A stretch of 64,000 bases of DNA from Triglochin maritima (lineage: Eukaryota; Streptophyta; Magnoliopsida; Alismatales; Juncaginaceae), in NCBI GenBank assembly GCA_963682175.1, contig OY821771.1, positions 35,546,201 through 35,610,200 of the forward strand, in the 5' to 3' direction. The notes beneath the pieces were generated by a model. It ran no database searches. It worked only from the letters and a program-made list of their open reading frames with translations, and had not been told where the DNA came from. Numbering within the stretch: position 1 is the first letter of the stretch; each line of letters opens with the position of its first letter. The translations under genes and the position numbers were made by a program. This document shows, piece by piece, positions 22,787 to 34,800 of this stretch.

Positions 22787-23131
22787 GCCAAATGCTAAGT
22801 GTGGTATTTTTGTGGGCTTTTTTGGGACTTCTGGGCAAAACTCGGGGGATATAATGATCTCTAACACTTTACGTATCCTCAGATATATCTGGTTATTCCC
22901 AGATATATCTGGTTACCTTAGATATATTCGGTTACCCTAGATATGCATTAAACCTTATATTCGAGATATCTAGGGTAACCAGATATATCTAGGGTAACCC
23001 GATATATCTCGGGATAACGAGATATACCTAGGAATAACTAGATATATCTGAGGAAACGTGGAGTATCAGAGATCATTATATCCCAGGTTTTACCCAAGAG
23101 CCCACAAAAACGAGTCAACCTAGCATTACCC
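22787..23131. mobile_element. Foldback MITE with AGATATATCT repeats and 9-bp duplication
   Basis: Nearly the whole 345-bp element is an imperfect inverted repeat with arms of about 170 bp. The left arm has AATGCTAAG, TTTTTGTGGGCT, GGGATATAATGATCTCT and TCAGATATATCTGGTTATTCC; the right arm holds the complements in reverse order. The flanks TTTACTCTT at 22778-22786 and 23132-23140 match perfectly, the size expected for Mutator-type insertion. Each arm carries several AGATATATCT palindromes. No protein is encoded. Transcription through it would give a long hairpin RNA. Confidence 0.8.
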
Positions 23132-23479
23132 TTTACTCTTTGGTTTTTTAAGTGTTGACAATTTACTTGTCTGACTCTGGTAGTTTTTGGTCATTAACTT
23201 AAAATTCTCCCAAACTACAAATTTCTGCCAGTACTCCAAAAATGGATCGGTTAAGAAAGAGAAGACAGACATATATTTGGGTTAATTTGTGTTTATTTGG
23301 TTAAGAAGACGGGCTAGTGGAGTATTGCAAAGTATTCGAGTAAAACGTGGTCTAAGGAAAAATTTAACTTAGCTGTCAAAAACTAATGAAGCTGACGAGG
23401 AGAGGTAAACTTGCAACACTTGAAAGGCTAGGGTTTAAATGCAATGTTTTAAATAGGGGAGAGCATCCCGAACCGGACC

Positions 23480-24065
23480 CCATGCTCTCAATGATAAATA
23501 ATATTTTTTAGTTTTTTTCTAAATTAATATTAATGATAAATAATATTTTTTGTTAATTAAATATATTAGTTTAATTAAATTTATATTGTAATTAATTAGT
23601 TTAATTGTTTTTGTAATTATTTTTATTAATTTTTGTTAATTAATTGGTATTGTTGAAAATTAAAATGAGAGAAAATAAACGAGGTGGAAGTAAAAGAGTG
23701 TTAATGTGACAATGTTGACATTATTTATGAGAGGGTTGTGGTTAAGATGTGAATAATAAAAAAATGGGTATTTGTGCACCTGGAAACAAAGAGATAAGAA
23801 AATAATTTCCTTTTGACCCGAAGTTTTTTCGGGTGTTTGTCAGTCTTGTAAAAGGAAAATATTTTTCCTCTGTTTTCATCTATCATCCACAATGTACTGA
23901 AATATTTTCCATCAGTTTCTCGTACCCCTCCAAGTATTATTTTCTACTATCCCTCCAACTTGAGATGTGAATAGTAGAAAGAGAGATAAAATAATTATCC
24001 ACGATGTACTACATTGATATTTATGAAAATAATATCATGCTAAATATGGCATTACTATCTAAGGA
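23480..24065. repeat. AT-rich repeat, copy 3
   Basis: It is a third diverged copy of the unit at 20480-21540, sharing AATATATTAGTTTAATTAAA, ATTGTTGAAAATTAAAATGAG, GAGATAAGAAAATAATTTCC and TTCTCGTACCCCTCC. No coding sequence is seen. Confidence 0.65.
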
Positions 24066-25587
24066 AAATGATTTATGGTCACTCTCGAGGACGTTCTTTT
24101 GTGACGCTGCCGACCTGGACAAGTCCAACTCATCAGTAGATTTTGGAGTTTTTTTTTACTTTTTCTTGGCTCTCTGCCCAAGAAACTCTCATTTAAAGCT
24201 TCTCACTATAAGCTTCTCAAATCATACATTTGGCAATTTATCCTATCTGCGAACGTTCCATCTTCCTGTAGCCTCTATCCTATGATAGTCCACAGAATGA
24301 CTATTTTTTGTCTCCATTTCTCTTTTGTGTCTTCTTTCTTCCTTTTGATCGCATGTTTCTCTCTACTCTTAACCGTAATGGAAATTATATTTATGTCTTC
24401 CCAAGAAGACATGCCGTTAAACGTTCCTCAAGAGAATATGTTTTTTCGTTCTTTTGAAGAAACAAACTCAGAAGGGCGTCTCTAGTAATCGTAGTTGTTG
24501 TAGATGGTGATGGATCTGGGAGGAAACGAAGAAGGAGAGCGGGGCAGTGGTGAGCTCAGAGATGGTGAGCGGATCGAGGGGATTTTGGGGAGTGGTGTGG
24601 ATGTGGGAGTTTGGACTAAAGTTTGAAAGAACAGACTCGTGGTGCTCTATTTTATGGAGATGGAGAAACCAACTGGTCAATAATTCCAGGAGAAATACAA
24701 GATTTTGGAATGTGTTGAGTGGTGTCGTCCCGAGTTTGGAAGAAACACTTGTAAAGGATTGGACACGCTTAGAATGTCTTTTGTAACCTTTTTGCAAGAG
24801 TTATGAATGAATTTCCTATTTATGTGTTTCTTTGGATGTTGGATGTAAAAGGTGGTGTTAATGTAAAGTGTGGAGATCCTGATCTGATAAATAAAACACA
24901 ATTTTACATGATCTACCTCCTCATCCTCCTCATTTTCTTTATTCCTCTCTTTTTCCTTCTCTTCCTCCCTTATCTTCTCCTCTCTTCTCCTCCTCATTTC
25001 TCTTCTCATCTTCTCTCTCCCTCTCTTCCTCCCCATAAGTCTGCTCAACTGCACTCTCTCCTCGAAGAGATGCAAGTTCTTCCCTCAACATCGCAGTCTC
25101 CTCCCTCAGATCCGTCCTCAACCCCACCTCCTTTGACAACTGGAAGTAGGATGTGGACTCCTAAGACAACAAACACACCAACTTCAACAAGTTCGTAAAT
25201 CAAACCAAGGAAGAAACAACGGTTACATCGACAAACATGATGCACCACCACAACGGTTCCATTGGTCGAGGGAGAAAGGTGGAAGAAAAAGGAGTCTTGA
25301 ACCGTCGCCGGATTCTGAAACAGGAAGGAAATACTCCGGGAGAAGATGTTTTTTGCTTTTTGACCTTCGATTACTTTTCTTGGATGCTGAACCGTCGCCG
25401 GTTTGGTGTCTTTTTGATGTCTTCTCTCTGTGGCAGAAAATGAACTGTCACACCCAAGAAACATGAAATTAATTTATTTTTCGAAAAATGGTACGTTGTG
25501 ACTGGATGTGGCATGATGACTGGACGCTGACTGGATAACACGTTAGCAGCGTCACGGACGCCCGCGTCCGTGTATAAGGATCCATCT
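24066..25587. other. Spacer without recognised gene
   Basis: Several short open frames occur on both strands, but none shows a known motif or splice structure. The notable feature is a C/T-rich tract (24915-25035). GAACCGTCGCCGG occurs twice (about 25298 and 25389). A MULE- or CACTA-derived origin is possible but not shown. Confidence 0.4.
24915..25035. repeat. Polypyrimidine/polypurine tract
   Basis: About 120 bases of the plus strand are almost entirely C and T (CTCCTCATCCTCCTC, then TTCCTTCTCTTCCTCCC and so on). The minus-strand frame over it is a meaningless run of Glu, Arg and Lys. Such tracts can form triplex DNA. Confidence 0.7.
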
Positions 25588-25716
25588 AAGAATGCTTTTT
25601 TCTCTTGAGAATTAAAGAATGTTAACAGCGAAAGTAATCAACATATGGTTCATCCAAGAAAGCAGCATTTCTTTGTGTATGACAAAGGTTTTGAGAATGT
25701 CTTCTCGAAATTAATT
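25588..25716. repeat. Dispersed repeat, copy B
   Basis: It is the second copy of the repeat at 21525-21660, sharing AAAGAATGTTAACAGCGAAA, GGTTCATCCAAGAAA and GGTTTTGAGAATGTC. Confidence 0.7.
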
Positions 25717-26039
25717 GTTTGTTTTTGGCTAATAATCGTTAATCCATTTTTATGATTAACTAACATATCAATAAACACATGTAATCCATTAATATCATTG
25801 CACGCATATATTGTATTTCTAACTTTTCAGGAATCAGGTGTGGATCAAGACAAGAAATCAAGAATGAATTGTAGATAAGTTTACATTTCTTGTTCTTAAG
25901 CTGTCATGTAACTTGACACTTGAAATCATTGATGAATTGCATTGCATGATCCTTAGGGAACCTATAGAAGTCTCTCAATTAAGCCCATATCAAAGTGACT
26001 ACAATAGGACATCGACGAAACATAGAAATTCCCTTAGAA

Positions 26040-27190
26040 CGGGATTTTTGGGTCCAATCGGTCGACCGGTAGGCCATCTGGTTTGACCGATTCCACTATG
26101 TTCTTTCACAGTCTTAATTGATCGACCAAACTCCTTTTCCCGTTCGTGCGTTTCTTTTATCAACCGATATTACCCAGTTCAACTGATACTTGTCTCACTC
26201 ACCTATCGTGTATTGACACGTGTCCAGGTTATAATGGAAATTGATCGACCGAAAGTCTATTTTGTTCGACCATTTGTATTTCCGTATTTGTCTTTAATAT
26301 GACCGTTATACTTATCGTATTATACCAATAGTCGTATTCATATACTCACCTAACCCCTCTTTTGATTTGGTCTACCGGTCGACGGATACCTTATAAACGG
26401 TTGACCAGTTCATGAAACTCTCCAGCTCCAAACTTACTGGAAGTTTTCGGTCGAACCAATTCACCATTTTGTTCGACTGTTATCTCATTTGCACAGTTTC
26501 ATATCGACCAAATTCACCTAACGGTTGACTGTACATTACCTTTTGTTCAACCGTTCACTTAAGTTCTAGCGAAGTTTGTTCGACATCCCTTTGTTCAGTC
26601 GACTGTTTGTTTCTGGCACTTTCTGGACTGCCTCCGGTCGACCGTTAAGCTCGATTCAGTCGACCAATTTTGCCCGAACAATGCCATGTGTTCTTCTATT
26701 CTGTGTATTCTTACACAACTCATTACTACTTTAATCACAACGGCTAGATTGAGTTTAGAGCTTATAAATAGAGTTGAGAGCAACTTTTTAAGTTACCAAT
26801 CTTTTCTCAAAGCTCACATACTCTTACTACTCTCAATTTGCTCTAAACATCCTTGTGCTCACATCATTTTACTTGAATCAATTTCATTGCTCTCATCATT
26901 CATTCAAGTGCTCAAGATTAGGTTACTAAAGTTTTTCTACAATAGTTGTACTAGTTTGCAGAGTGAAGTTCTTCTCAGATTGTGAGTATGTGGTCCAAGC
27001 TTGGCGAGAGTGTTCGCAAGCTTGAAGTGTAAAGGTTTTATCTCGGCCTGGAACGGAGATCGGATTAGTGGAGGACGCGAAGTTGCTCGATGATGACCAA
27101 TCGTAAGAGAGGACTATGATCCGGTGGTTGGATTCAAATCTCTATACATCCTGTGTTGTGGTTTGCATATCTCTCTATCTCTTACTTTTA
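26040..27190 (+). repeat. LTR-like block rich in GGTCGACC and its decayed forms
   Basis: The first 600 bp contain GGTCGACC palindromes at about 26059 and 26636 and many one-base variants (GGTTGACC, GATCGACC, GGTCTACC). A TATA-like TATAAATAG follows at about 26763, then a transcribed-leader-like stretch. The layout parallels the copia LTRs at 32799 and 36645 (motif-rich first part, TATA box, leader), but the sequence is not close. No internal region adjoins it, so it is probably a solo LTR or LTR fragment. Termini were not determined. Confidence 0.5.
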
Positions 27191-27229
27191 TTGTTCTAGC
27201 TTTAAACTGCTTAACACTTTTAGTAGAAC

Positions 27230-27412
27230 GTACTTAGTCTATCAATAATGTTGCCGAGTGCTTCTAAACAGAATTTGGCAACTCCACAGCCAAGTTCTGT
27301 TTCAAAGAACTCGATGCTTTCCTTACTGAGTTCAATTAAGCCTCTAAACTGACACCGCACCCTATTGGGTGGGGGCAAAATTTTCCTAGTGTTGAAACTC
27401 GGCTGCATTTTG
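27230..27412. mobile_element. Second non-autonomous MULE-related fragment
   Basis: It aligns with 21690-21840: AAGTTCTGTTTCAAAGAACTCG, an AATTAAGCCTCTAAA stretch, GACACCGCACCCTATTGGGT and GTGTTGAAACTCGGC. It is too short to show both termini. Confidence 0.6.
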
Positions 27413-27967
27413 AAATTTTATACCAAACTATCATTATACTTTCATAGTTTATCTTGATTTGCAAAAACATAACTGCATGTAAAATTGCAAAATTTCATTT
27501 AAAAAACAATATTGTCATGTAAAATTAAGGCAAAAACGTGTTTCCTCTGTCCATGATGCATTTCGTGCAATGCGGTTGATTACGATCTCGATCCAGGGAA
27601 TGACCCACCGACGAACTGTAAACACTTGGGCTCGACGTGATAACTCAACTTTTTCAGTATAACCAAATATGTCCAATGCTAACGATTTGAGAAAACAAAG
27701 ACGGTAATACAGCGGCCATTTACATGAATAAAAGGCAAATGGAAATCATGTAAAATAAATATCACTAGGAAACATATGTTGTTGTTTTAATTGTACAACA
27801 GTTTAAATAGAAGCAGAAATACATATGACATCTAACTTGTGTTTGGATAATGCAAGTTTGCAAACATTAATGAAATTACAGTTTACTGAACTTCCACAAC
27901 AGACACCATCAGATAGTTAAAACTGGCGCTGCCAAAAGTGATGAACAAAACCAGAAGCTTCTCATTC
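27413..27967. other. Downstream spacer and probable 3' UTR of FKBP13
   Basis: The stretch is AT-rich, with no open frame of note. The part nearest 27967 should be transcribed as the 3' untranslated region of FKBP13 on the minus strand. Confidence 0.4.
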
Positions 27968-30553
27968 CTAGCCAACGAATTCGACATCAAAAAGTAGTGT
28001 TGAATCCGGTGGTATTATACATTTTCCTGTTAACAAATGCAAGGTGTCATAGGGAATACATGATTGTTATGTACTAGAGAGAGGGGATTAAAATCAGGTG
28101 CATATCTTGAAATAAAAAAATGCTTTTACAACTATTTTAGTTGAAATGAGCTCTCATAAATATAATCCAAAATTATTTAGAGATGTGTATGAGTTACAAA
28201 CCAAAAAGAAGACATTGACGTCCTACCTTGCGTACTACAATTACACATGTTATCAAATTCAAGGTGTTATGATGCAATGACCATATAGTTTAACAGATTT
28301 TGGTGGTGAAGGAATGCCTTGTGTTGATATATCTCACCTCCTTTACAACCCGCCCCTCGAGCACCATATCCAAGTTCCGGAGGAAGTTTTAAGGTGCGTT
28401 TCCCACCTGAAACAACAAAAAATCATGCTAATCCCACGAAGTATCGTAGTTTCTTGGCCAGAAGAAATGATTCCATATAACATCCAAAACAAGAAGAAAT
28501 TAGCTCCATTTGCATACCAACAAGCATAGGAGGAATGCCATCACCACCAAGAATGCCCCGATCCCATCCTTTGATTACCTGCAATGCATGAACAGTGATT
28601 AAGACATCCAACTGTAATACTGAATGTACTTTTCAAAACCAACTGCATGTCTCCATCAGCCCTGCAAATTTGGTTCTCTACTATGCTTCGCAAATAAGTG
28701 ATACATAAGAGTTGACACTGTGTTTATGTACAGAAATTATTGGTGAGTCGGTCGGAGTCACTATGTTTCTGTAGGTTCGACAAATTGTATCGTGACATAT
28801 GCCATAATTTGTCATATGTTTGAAATGTTAGTCCTAATATAACATTGTCAGATGATAAAATTAGCTGGACGTACAGGAATACTACAGGTCTGATTACCCA
28901 GTAATTTGTCTATAAACTGCATTTCTGGTAATTCCTTGACCCAGAGTTCCACCTGAGTTGGAAATACAACTTGCTCTCGGGGCTACAAGTTATACAGACA
29001 AAAAATGCTTATGTACTTGTAGAAGTGACTAATCGATGAATATAATGCATTCAGAATCATAAAATATCCGAAAAATCAATCTTTACATGAAAAAAAACAG
29101 GCTAACATATGCGTACATAAACAAATATGTCATTTGCTATATGTAACAAGAGTCTAGCAAGTACCTACCAAATTTTTTGGTCTTCCAAATGTACACTCGC
29201 AAATATGCATCTATATATCGATTCCCATACACTTCAACTTGATTTTCAAATTGGACAATTGCTGAATTGCAATCCTAGAGTAGCATACCGTCTAAGACCA
29301 ACTTTCATGTAGCAGACCATAAGAACACCAAATATTACTGAATCGAAAAATTGGAAAATCAAATGCCTCAATACAATCAGTGGAAAACGATACTCTGTCT
29401 CAATGATATTCATACGTATGCTAATTTTCGCAAAAAAAAGAAAAGAAGAAGTAAGCCATAGGTTCCTTAGTTAAAATCAAGCTGCAAAACGTAAAGAGAA
29501 ACTACTAAAAAAAATGAAATTGCACACCTCGCCGACGCCTACTCGGAACATAAGTGGTCTCCCCCTTGGATAGCTGCTGTCAAATACCGTCCCATTCTCC
29601 AACTTTCCTGTATAATGTGCCTTTACAGTGCCCCAGGAGAAAAAGAAAAAAAACATAGGGACAATTTCAGACGAATCTAAGATTTAGCATCAGTACTAAA
29701 ATACTTGGAAATAGTATAACTACAATTCAAGGTAAGTTGATTCTAAACGAAAAACTATTCCTCAGATTGCCATTACCAATTGAATCTTGGAATGGAACTT
29801 TTCCCTACTCTACGGGGAAAAACAAAAAACTAATTGCGGTATTTCATTTACGCAGTCATCTTTGTAGTATATCATTCTCTACAAATTGTCTCTCGTGTAT
29901 ATATTGTACAAAAGTCAAGAAATCAAAAATTGTCCATATCCACTTACATATATATTCACTTCCTTAATGAAATAAACTCAAGAACTACATCTTCAAACCA
30001 GTCATACCCTTTCATTGTATTCAGCATTAAACAAGTTGGAAATGTAATCTCAAATTACTCACAAAAACAAATAAATAAATAAAGTCTACAGCTATATTTG
30101 ATAGAGTTGTAAGTAATTATAATCAAATTTCACATAGTATCAGAACATACCAATCGACTTGCAGGGACCACTCTAATCCCATATTGATCACAACTGAAAA
30201 ATCCATGAACTTTGAAATTAGATTTTAAAAAGAGCAGTTGGTTGGTTTACCCTGATGAGCTGGCCTTTGATGGCGGCTGGGCCGGTGCCAACAACCCTGT
30301 CACAGAAGGCGAGACCGGAGGGTGCAACATCGAGAACACATTGATCCTGGCCTTCAGCGGCAACTACGGATAGTGGGGAGAGAAAGGGGAGGGGGAGAAG
30401 GGTGAGAGCAAGTCTCCTGGAGATGGTGAAGGAAGGAGTTGGGTTTGGTGGCACATTAACAGTAGTTGGGCTGTTGAGATGAAGAGTTGGTTTGGAGTGG
30501 AGTTGCGAGAGGAGAAGAGAAGGAGGGGAGATTGTGGTGGATGAGAAGCTCAT
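27968..30553 (-). CDS. FKBP13: Thylakoid-lumen immunophilin FKBP13 (peptidyl-prolyl isomerase), complete
   Basis: Five minus-strand exons, 30553-30251, 29620-29528, 28578-28518, 28406-28338 and 28026-27968, join in phase with GT-AG introns to 194 aa. The start is ATG at 30553 (MSFSSTTISPP); no ATG lies upstream in frame. A chloroplast transit region is followed by a twin-arginine signal (SRRLALTLLPLPFL) and a likely cleavage after VVAA. The FKBP domain runs from about residue 78: SGLAFCDRVVG, AHYTGKLENG, FDSSYPRG, VIKGWDRGILGG, PPELGYGARGAGC and IIPPDSTLLFDVEF. The aromatic and acidic pocket residues (Tyr, Asp, Val-Ile, Trp, Tyr) are present. All four redox cysteines of the family are conserved, two 12 residues apart near the N-terminus and two 5 apart in GCKGGKC. 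In Arabidopsis FKBP13 enters by the Tat route, binds the Rieske protein and is redox-regulated. It ends about two residues short of some relatives. Confidence 0.95.
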
Positions 30554-31841
30554 TCTATCCAAACAAACTCAACTCTAACCACCCCCACCAAGCCTTTCCC
30601 TTCACTCTTTAATTAACCAACTTTTGTCTGTGTTTCGTGTGTGTCAGTCAACTAACATATAATGCTCAGATGTTTTGAAGTCCAATATTAAGCTTACATA
30701 CGATGATTTAATCTTCAATGGAAGAAATGAATTCGGGTTCTAATTTAAGAATTAAGTTGATATTCAAAAATGAAGTTGGGGGCAATTGGGCTAACTTTGT
30801 CTTGAGATAGTCAAGATAAAGTCTCCAATCAAAATAGTCTTATTCTTGGAATTTGAAAATGGGGTGGGTATCAGAGTATATAAAATCAAAAAAACAAATG
30901 AGGTTGGGTATAACTAGTGCTCAACATTTTTTTGTTCAAATATGATTTTAGTTGTTTAAGGTATTTGATGATAAGTTTTACGTTGCAAGAAGGTAGCAAA
31001 CTGCTTTTATTTACGTCCTAGTCGAGGGCACCAATGAAATTTATCTTTTAACTTGTAATGTGATATAAACTATCAAATTATACTTTTCTGAGAAACAGAA
31101 CACTGTTTAATCATATACTTTCAAGTTGACCTTGGTTAAAATTTGACATCCCTCCTTAACTCACTGTGATATCCAAATGGTGAACTGAAGCTTTTGGAGG
31201 GCATTGATCCTCTGTTCCTCAATCCCAAAATTCTTATGCCATTTCATGTTTTACACAGTTGTAGAACTTCATGCAAGACAAATAAACTTATCAATATAAT
31301 ACTTCTATTTACTTAAAACAATAAAATAAAATTTCTGGTCTCTTGTAGACAATGGAATTGCGAATTCCATTACATCAAAGATCTTCCAAAATTCCCATGG
31401 AATCCCACTGCAACCTCACAGGATTTACAAGTTTGTTGCACTATTTTCTTGTAAAAAAATCCCCAATAATAAATAATAATTTCTTCCAAACAGTCATCAT
31501 TGACTAATTGAGTCAACCAAATAATAGGTAAAATGGCAAACAACTACAAACCCCAGAATATCACAATCATTCGCATCTACACATCCAGTTTAAAATAAAA
31601 CAATTTGTAGCAGCTGAAAATACACATGACAAACACCTGAATATCAGCTGAAATTGAACTTTTTATACTTGAGACTACAACTAGAATGTCTGCAATCAAG
31701 TAAGTTTGTTATGTTGCTTTAACTGCAAATGATCTGAAATGAGGATTTGTAGCAAACAATTCATGATAAATAAATGAGACAAAATTTGCCATTAATTGGT
31801 AGTTTCTGGTACAGGTATAGTAAATTCACAAGGATACTGTG
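30554..31841. other. Intergenic region: FKBP13 promoter side and FKBP20-2 3' side
   Basis: About 1.29 kb separates the FKBP13 start from the FKBP20-2 stop; both genes are on the minus strand. It must hold the FKBP13 promoter and 5' UTR and the FKBP20-2 3' UTR. It is AT-rich with no open frame of note. I see no convincing TATA box close to FKBP13. Confidence 0.5.
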
Positions 31842-34800
31842 TTAGTCACAGACAACATCAGAGTAGAAACCTATCGTTCTGCGTTGGCAGTCCTTGACAC
31901 CAAGTAGTTCGATATCAAAAACCTCGAACTGTTTCGAACTGAAAAATGTGGAAGGGCCAACCTGCACCATTTTCAAAATGATCAGCATCGAGTAAAAACT
32001 ACAAACTAAAAGCTGATTCTCTCACCCAGAAGTGGTAATGCATTCATAATTGGAATAAGATGAACAGTAGATAGCCATATTTGTGTGATTTTACAAAAAA
32101 AAAAAACAGTCAAGTCAGAACAATTAATACCTAGGCACAACATTCACAAAATTTAGAAGCAAAACTTATGTGTCTAATTTACATGATAACCAGAAAAAAT
32201 ATTAGTATTGCACCACTTTCTCATCGGGAATTTGTGATCCATTCTAGGAGTTCGGCATTAAGGAGGTTGTTGATCGCAAGAAATTGTGAATTTTGAATCT
32301 AATATGTGTCCAGAAATCTGAAGTATTTTATTGTGGTCATGAAGGTCAGCAATATATATTTTTAATCCTCAAATAGGTTTTGTTGGCTGTTAAGAAGTAG
32401 AAGAAGAAGAAACCATGTTTATCATCACTTAAAATATACATACGGTGTCATTACTTAAGAGTATCTCTTTACACTAAATTGGGTTGAAGCATCACATTGC
32501 TGTGTTTTTGCATCACTGACAACACAGTTCAGTAGCACCCTTCAAATTACCATCAATACTGACATTCCAAAGCCTCTCTTTCAACTTCAAAAAACATCCC
32601 TCTGCCCCGAAGGCATATGAACTTCATTCTTCTGATCCAGCTGCCGGTGCACCCAATGTTTGTTTGGTCAGGACAGAAGGGGACAAAGACAAATAAGTCA
32701 ATGGTAGATTTGATCATGTGAGGCCATGATTTACCGTTAATTAACTCTAGTTATATAGGGCAACACTACCTTGCCTCGTGCACCTTTTGAGATATTTCTG
32801 TTGAATATTGGTTTACATTTACTAAGGAAGCAGAACCAGGTCAAACGGTCGACCAGATGGGATTTGGTCGACCGTCCCAAAACTCCAGGCACTTTGGAGC
32901 TTGTTGGGTTCGGACGACCGGATGGGGTTCGGTCGACCGTCCAGAAACTTCAGGCACTTCGGACCAGCTGGGTTCGGTCAATTGATGATAGACATTTGGT
33001 TTACCGAAAACCATGAGAGAGTTTGTCGAAAAAGTAACGGTCCACCGATGGGTTTCCAGTCGACCGTGGAGCAGTTGGAGAATGAGTCAGTTCGTGGAAG
33101 CTGTCAACGGGGAGAACAATTCGGGCATCCGAATTGTTAGTGGAAGCGGTCAAACGGTTAACCGAATCGCAATGAGAAGCGTTCCAGCGGTCAACCAGGA
33201 AGAATTCGGTCTACCGAATCGCAACAGAAAGCGCTCCTGTTAATCAGAACGGTCGACCGAATGAGCTAGTTCGGTCGATCGTTGCCCACGATTTCTGCAC
33301 GGTTTTGCTTGTTTCTAGCTCGGTTTTTGAGTCTATAAAAGGGTTTGCTTGCTATTGGTTTTAACATAACATACAAATGTATTATTTCCTTCATTGCGAG
33401 TTGAGAGATTAAGGCTAGGGATAAATATATTGCCTTCATATACTTGTAATCTCGGTTGCTTCTCTTATTGGAGAAGCGGAAGAAGGAAATGAAATCTATC
33501 TACGGGATGGATTCTGGATACAGGAGCATATTATCACATGTGCCCGGTTAAAGAATGGTTTACATCCTATGAACCACTGAAATGAGGGATCGTTGTCATG
33601 GGCAACGATGTGTCCCTCACTACCGTCGGAATTGGTTCTATACAGTTTAAGATGTTCGATGGCTGACGGGTGTGCGTCACGTTCCGGAGTTGAAGAAGAA
33701 CCTTATATCTCTAGGAGAGCTTGATACACTCGGGTGGAGATGGTCCGGGGCGGACCGTAACGTCAAGGTCACTCATGGAGCGATGACAGTAATAAAGGGA
33801 ACTAAGGTGGGCAACTTGTATTGGATGCAAGGGAGTGCAGTAGCAGGAATAGGTGCAGCAAATGTTGCACGTGACGAAAACAGCACCGCACTTTGGCATA
33901 TAAGGCTTAATCATATGTCGGAAAAAAGGTTTGTGTGAGCTACACAAACAAAGACTGCTGAAAAGTGTTAAAAGCTGCAAATTGGATTTTTGTAAGTATT
34001 GTGTCTTCGATAAACAGCACAGGATTCGATTCAAGACGGCTATCCAGAAGACGAAAGAAATATTGGAGTATGTGCACTCAGACGTCTGGGGATCGACGCA
34101 GGTTCGGTTAAAAAGTGGAGCCAGATATTTCGTTACATTTATAGACGACTTCTCAAAGAAGGTATGAGTTTATCTTTGAGAAGTTTAAGACATGGAAGAC
34201 CCAGGTAGAGAAAAATACAAGAAAATGTGTTAAATACTTACGGACAGATAACGGGAGTGAGTACACCTCAAAGGAGTTCGCAAGTTTATGTGAGAAAGAA
34301 TGCGTCACAAAGCATTTCACTACACTGAGGAGTCCGGAACAAAACAACGTAGCTGAAAGGATGAACAGAACTTTGTGTGAACAGGCAAGAAGCATGAGGC
34401 TTCATGCGAATCTGTCAAATGATTTCTAGGTTGAAGCAGTAGATCTTGTGTGTTACTTGGTAAATGTCTCACTGTCAACGACACTTGAATTAAAGACGCC
34501 TCAGGAAGTGTGGACGGGTGAGCCATTTGAATACTCGAGGATTATAATACTTGGATGCAAAGCCTATGCGTTGGTCGATGAGACACAACGGTCAAAGTTG
34601 GATTCGAAATCAAAAGAATGCATATTTCTTGGTTACGATAGGGCAATGAAAGGATATAAGTTTTGGGATCTAGTGAGCAAGAAGGTACTCTTACGGAGTA
34701 ATGTGGTCTTTGATGAGACAAGTTTGCTCAAGAGCCTTAAGGAGAAAGAGCATCTCGAGAGTTCCGTGCGGGAAGACGAAATCGAAGTTGAAGTCACGAC

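Noticed and set aside
24677..25139. Minus-strand frame of Glu/Arg/Lys repeats
   Set aside because: It is the complement of a polypyrimidine tract, without conserved motif or splice structure.
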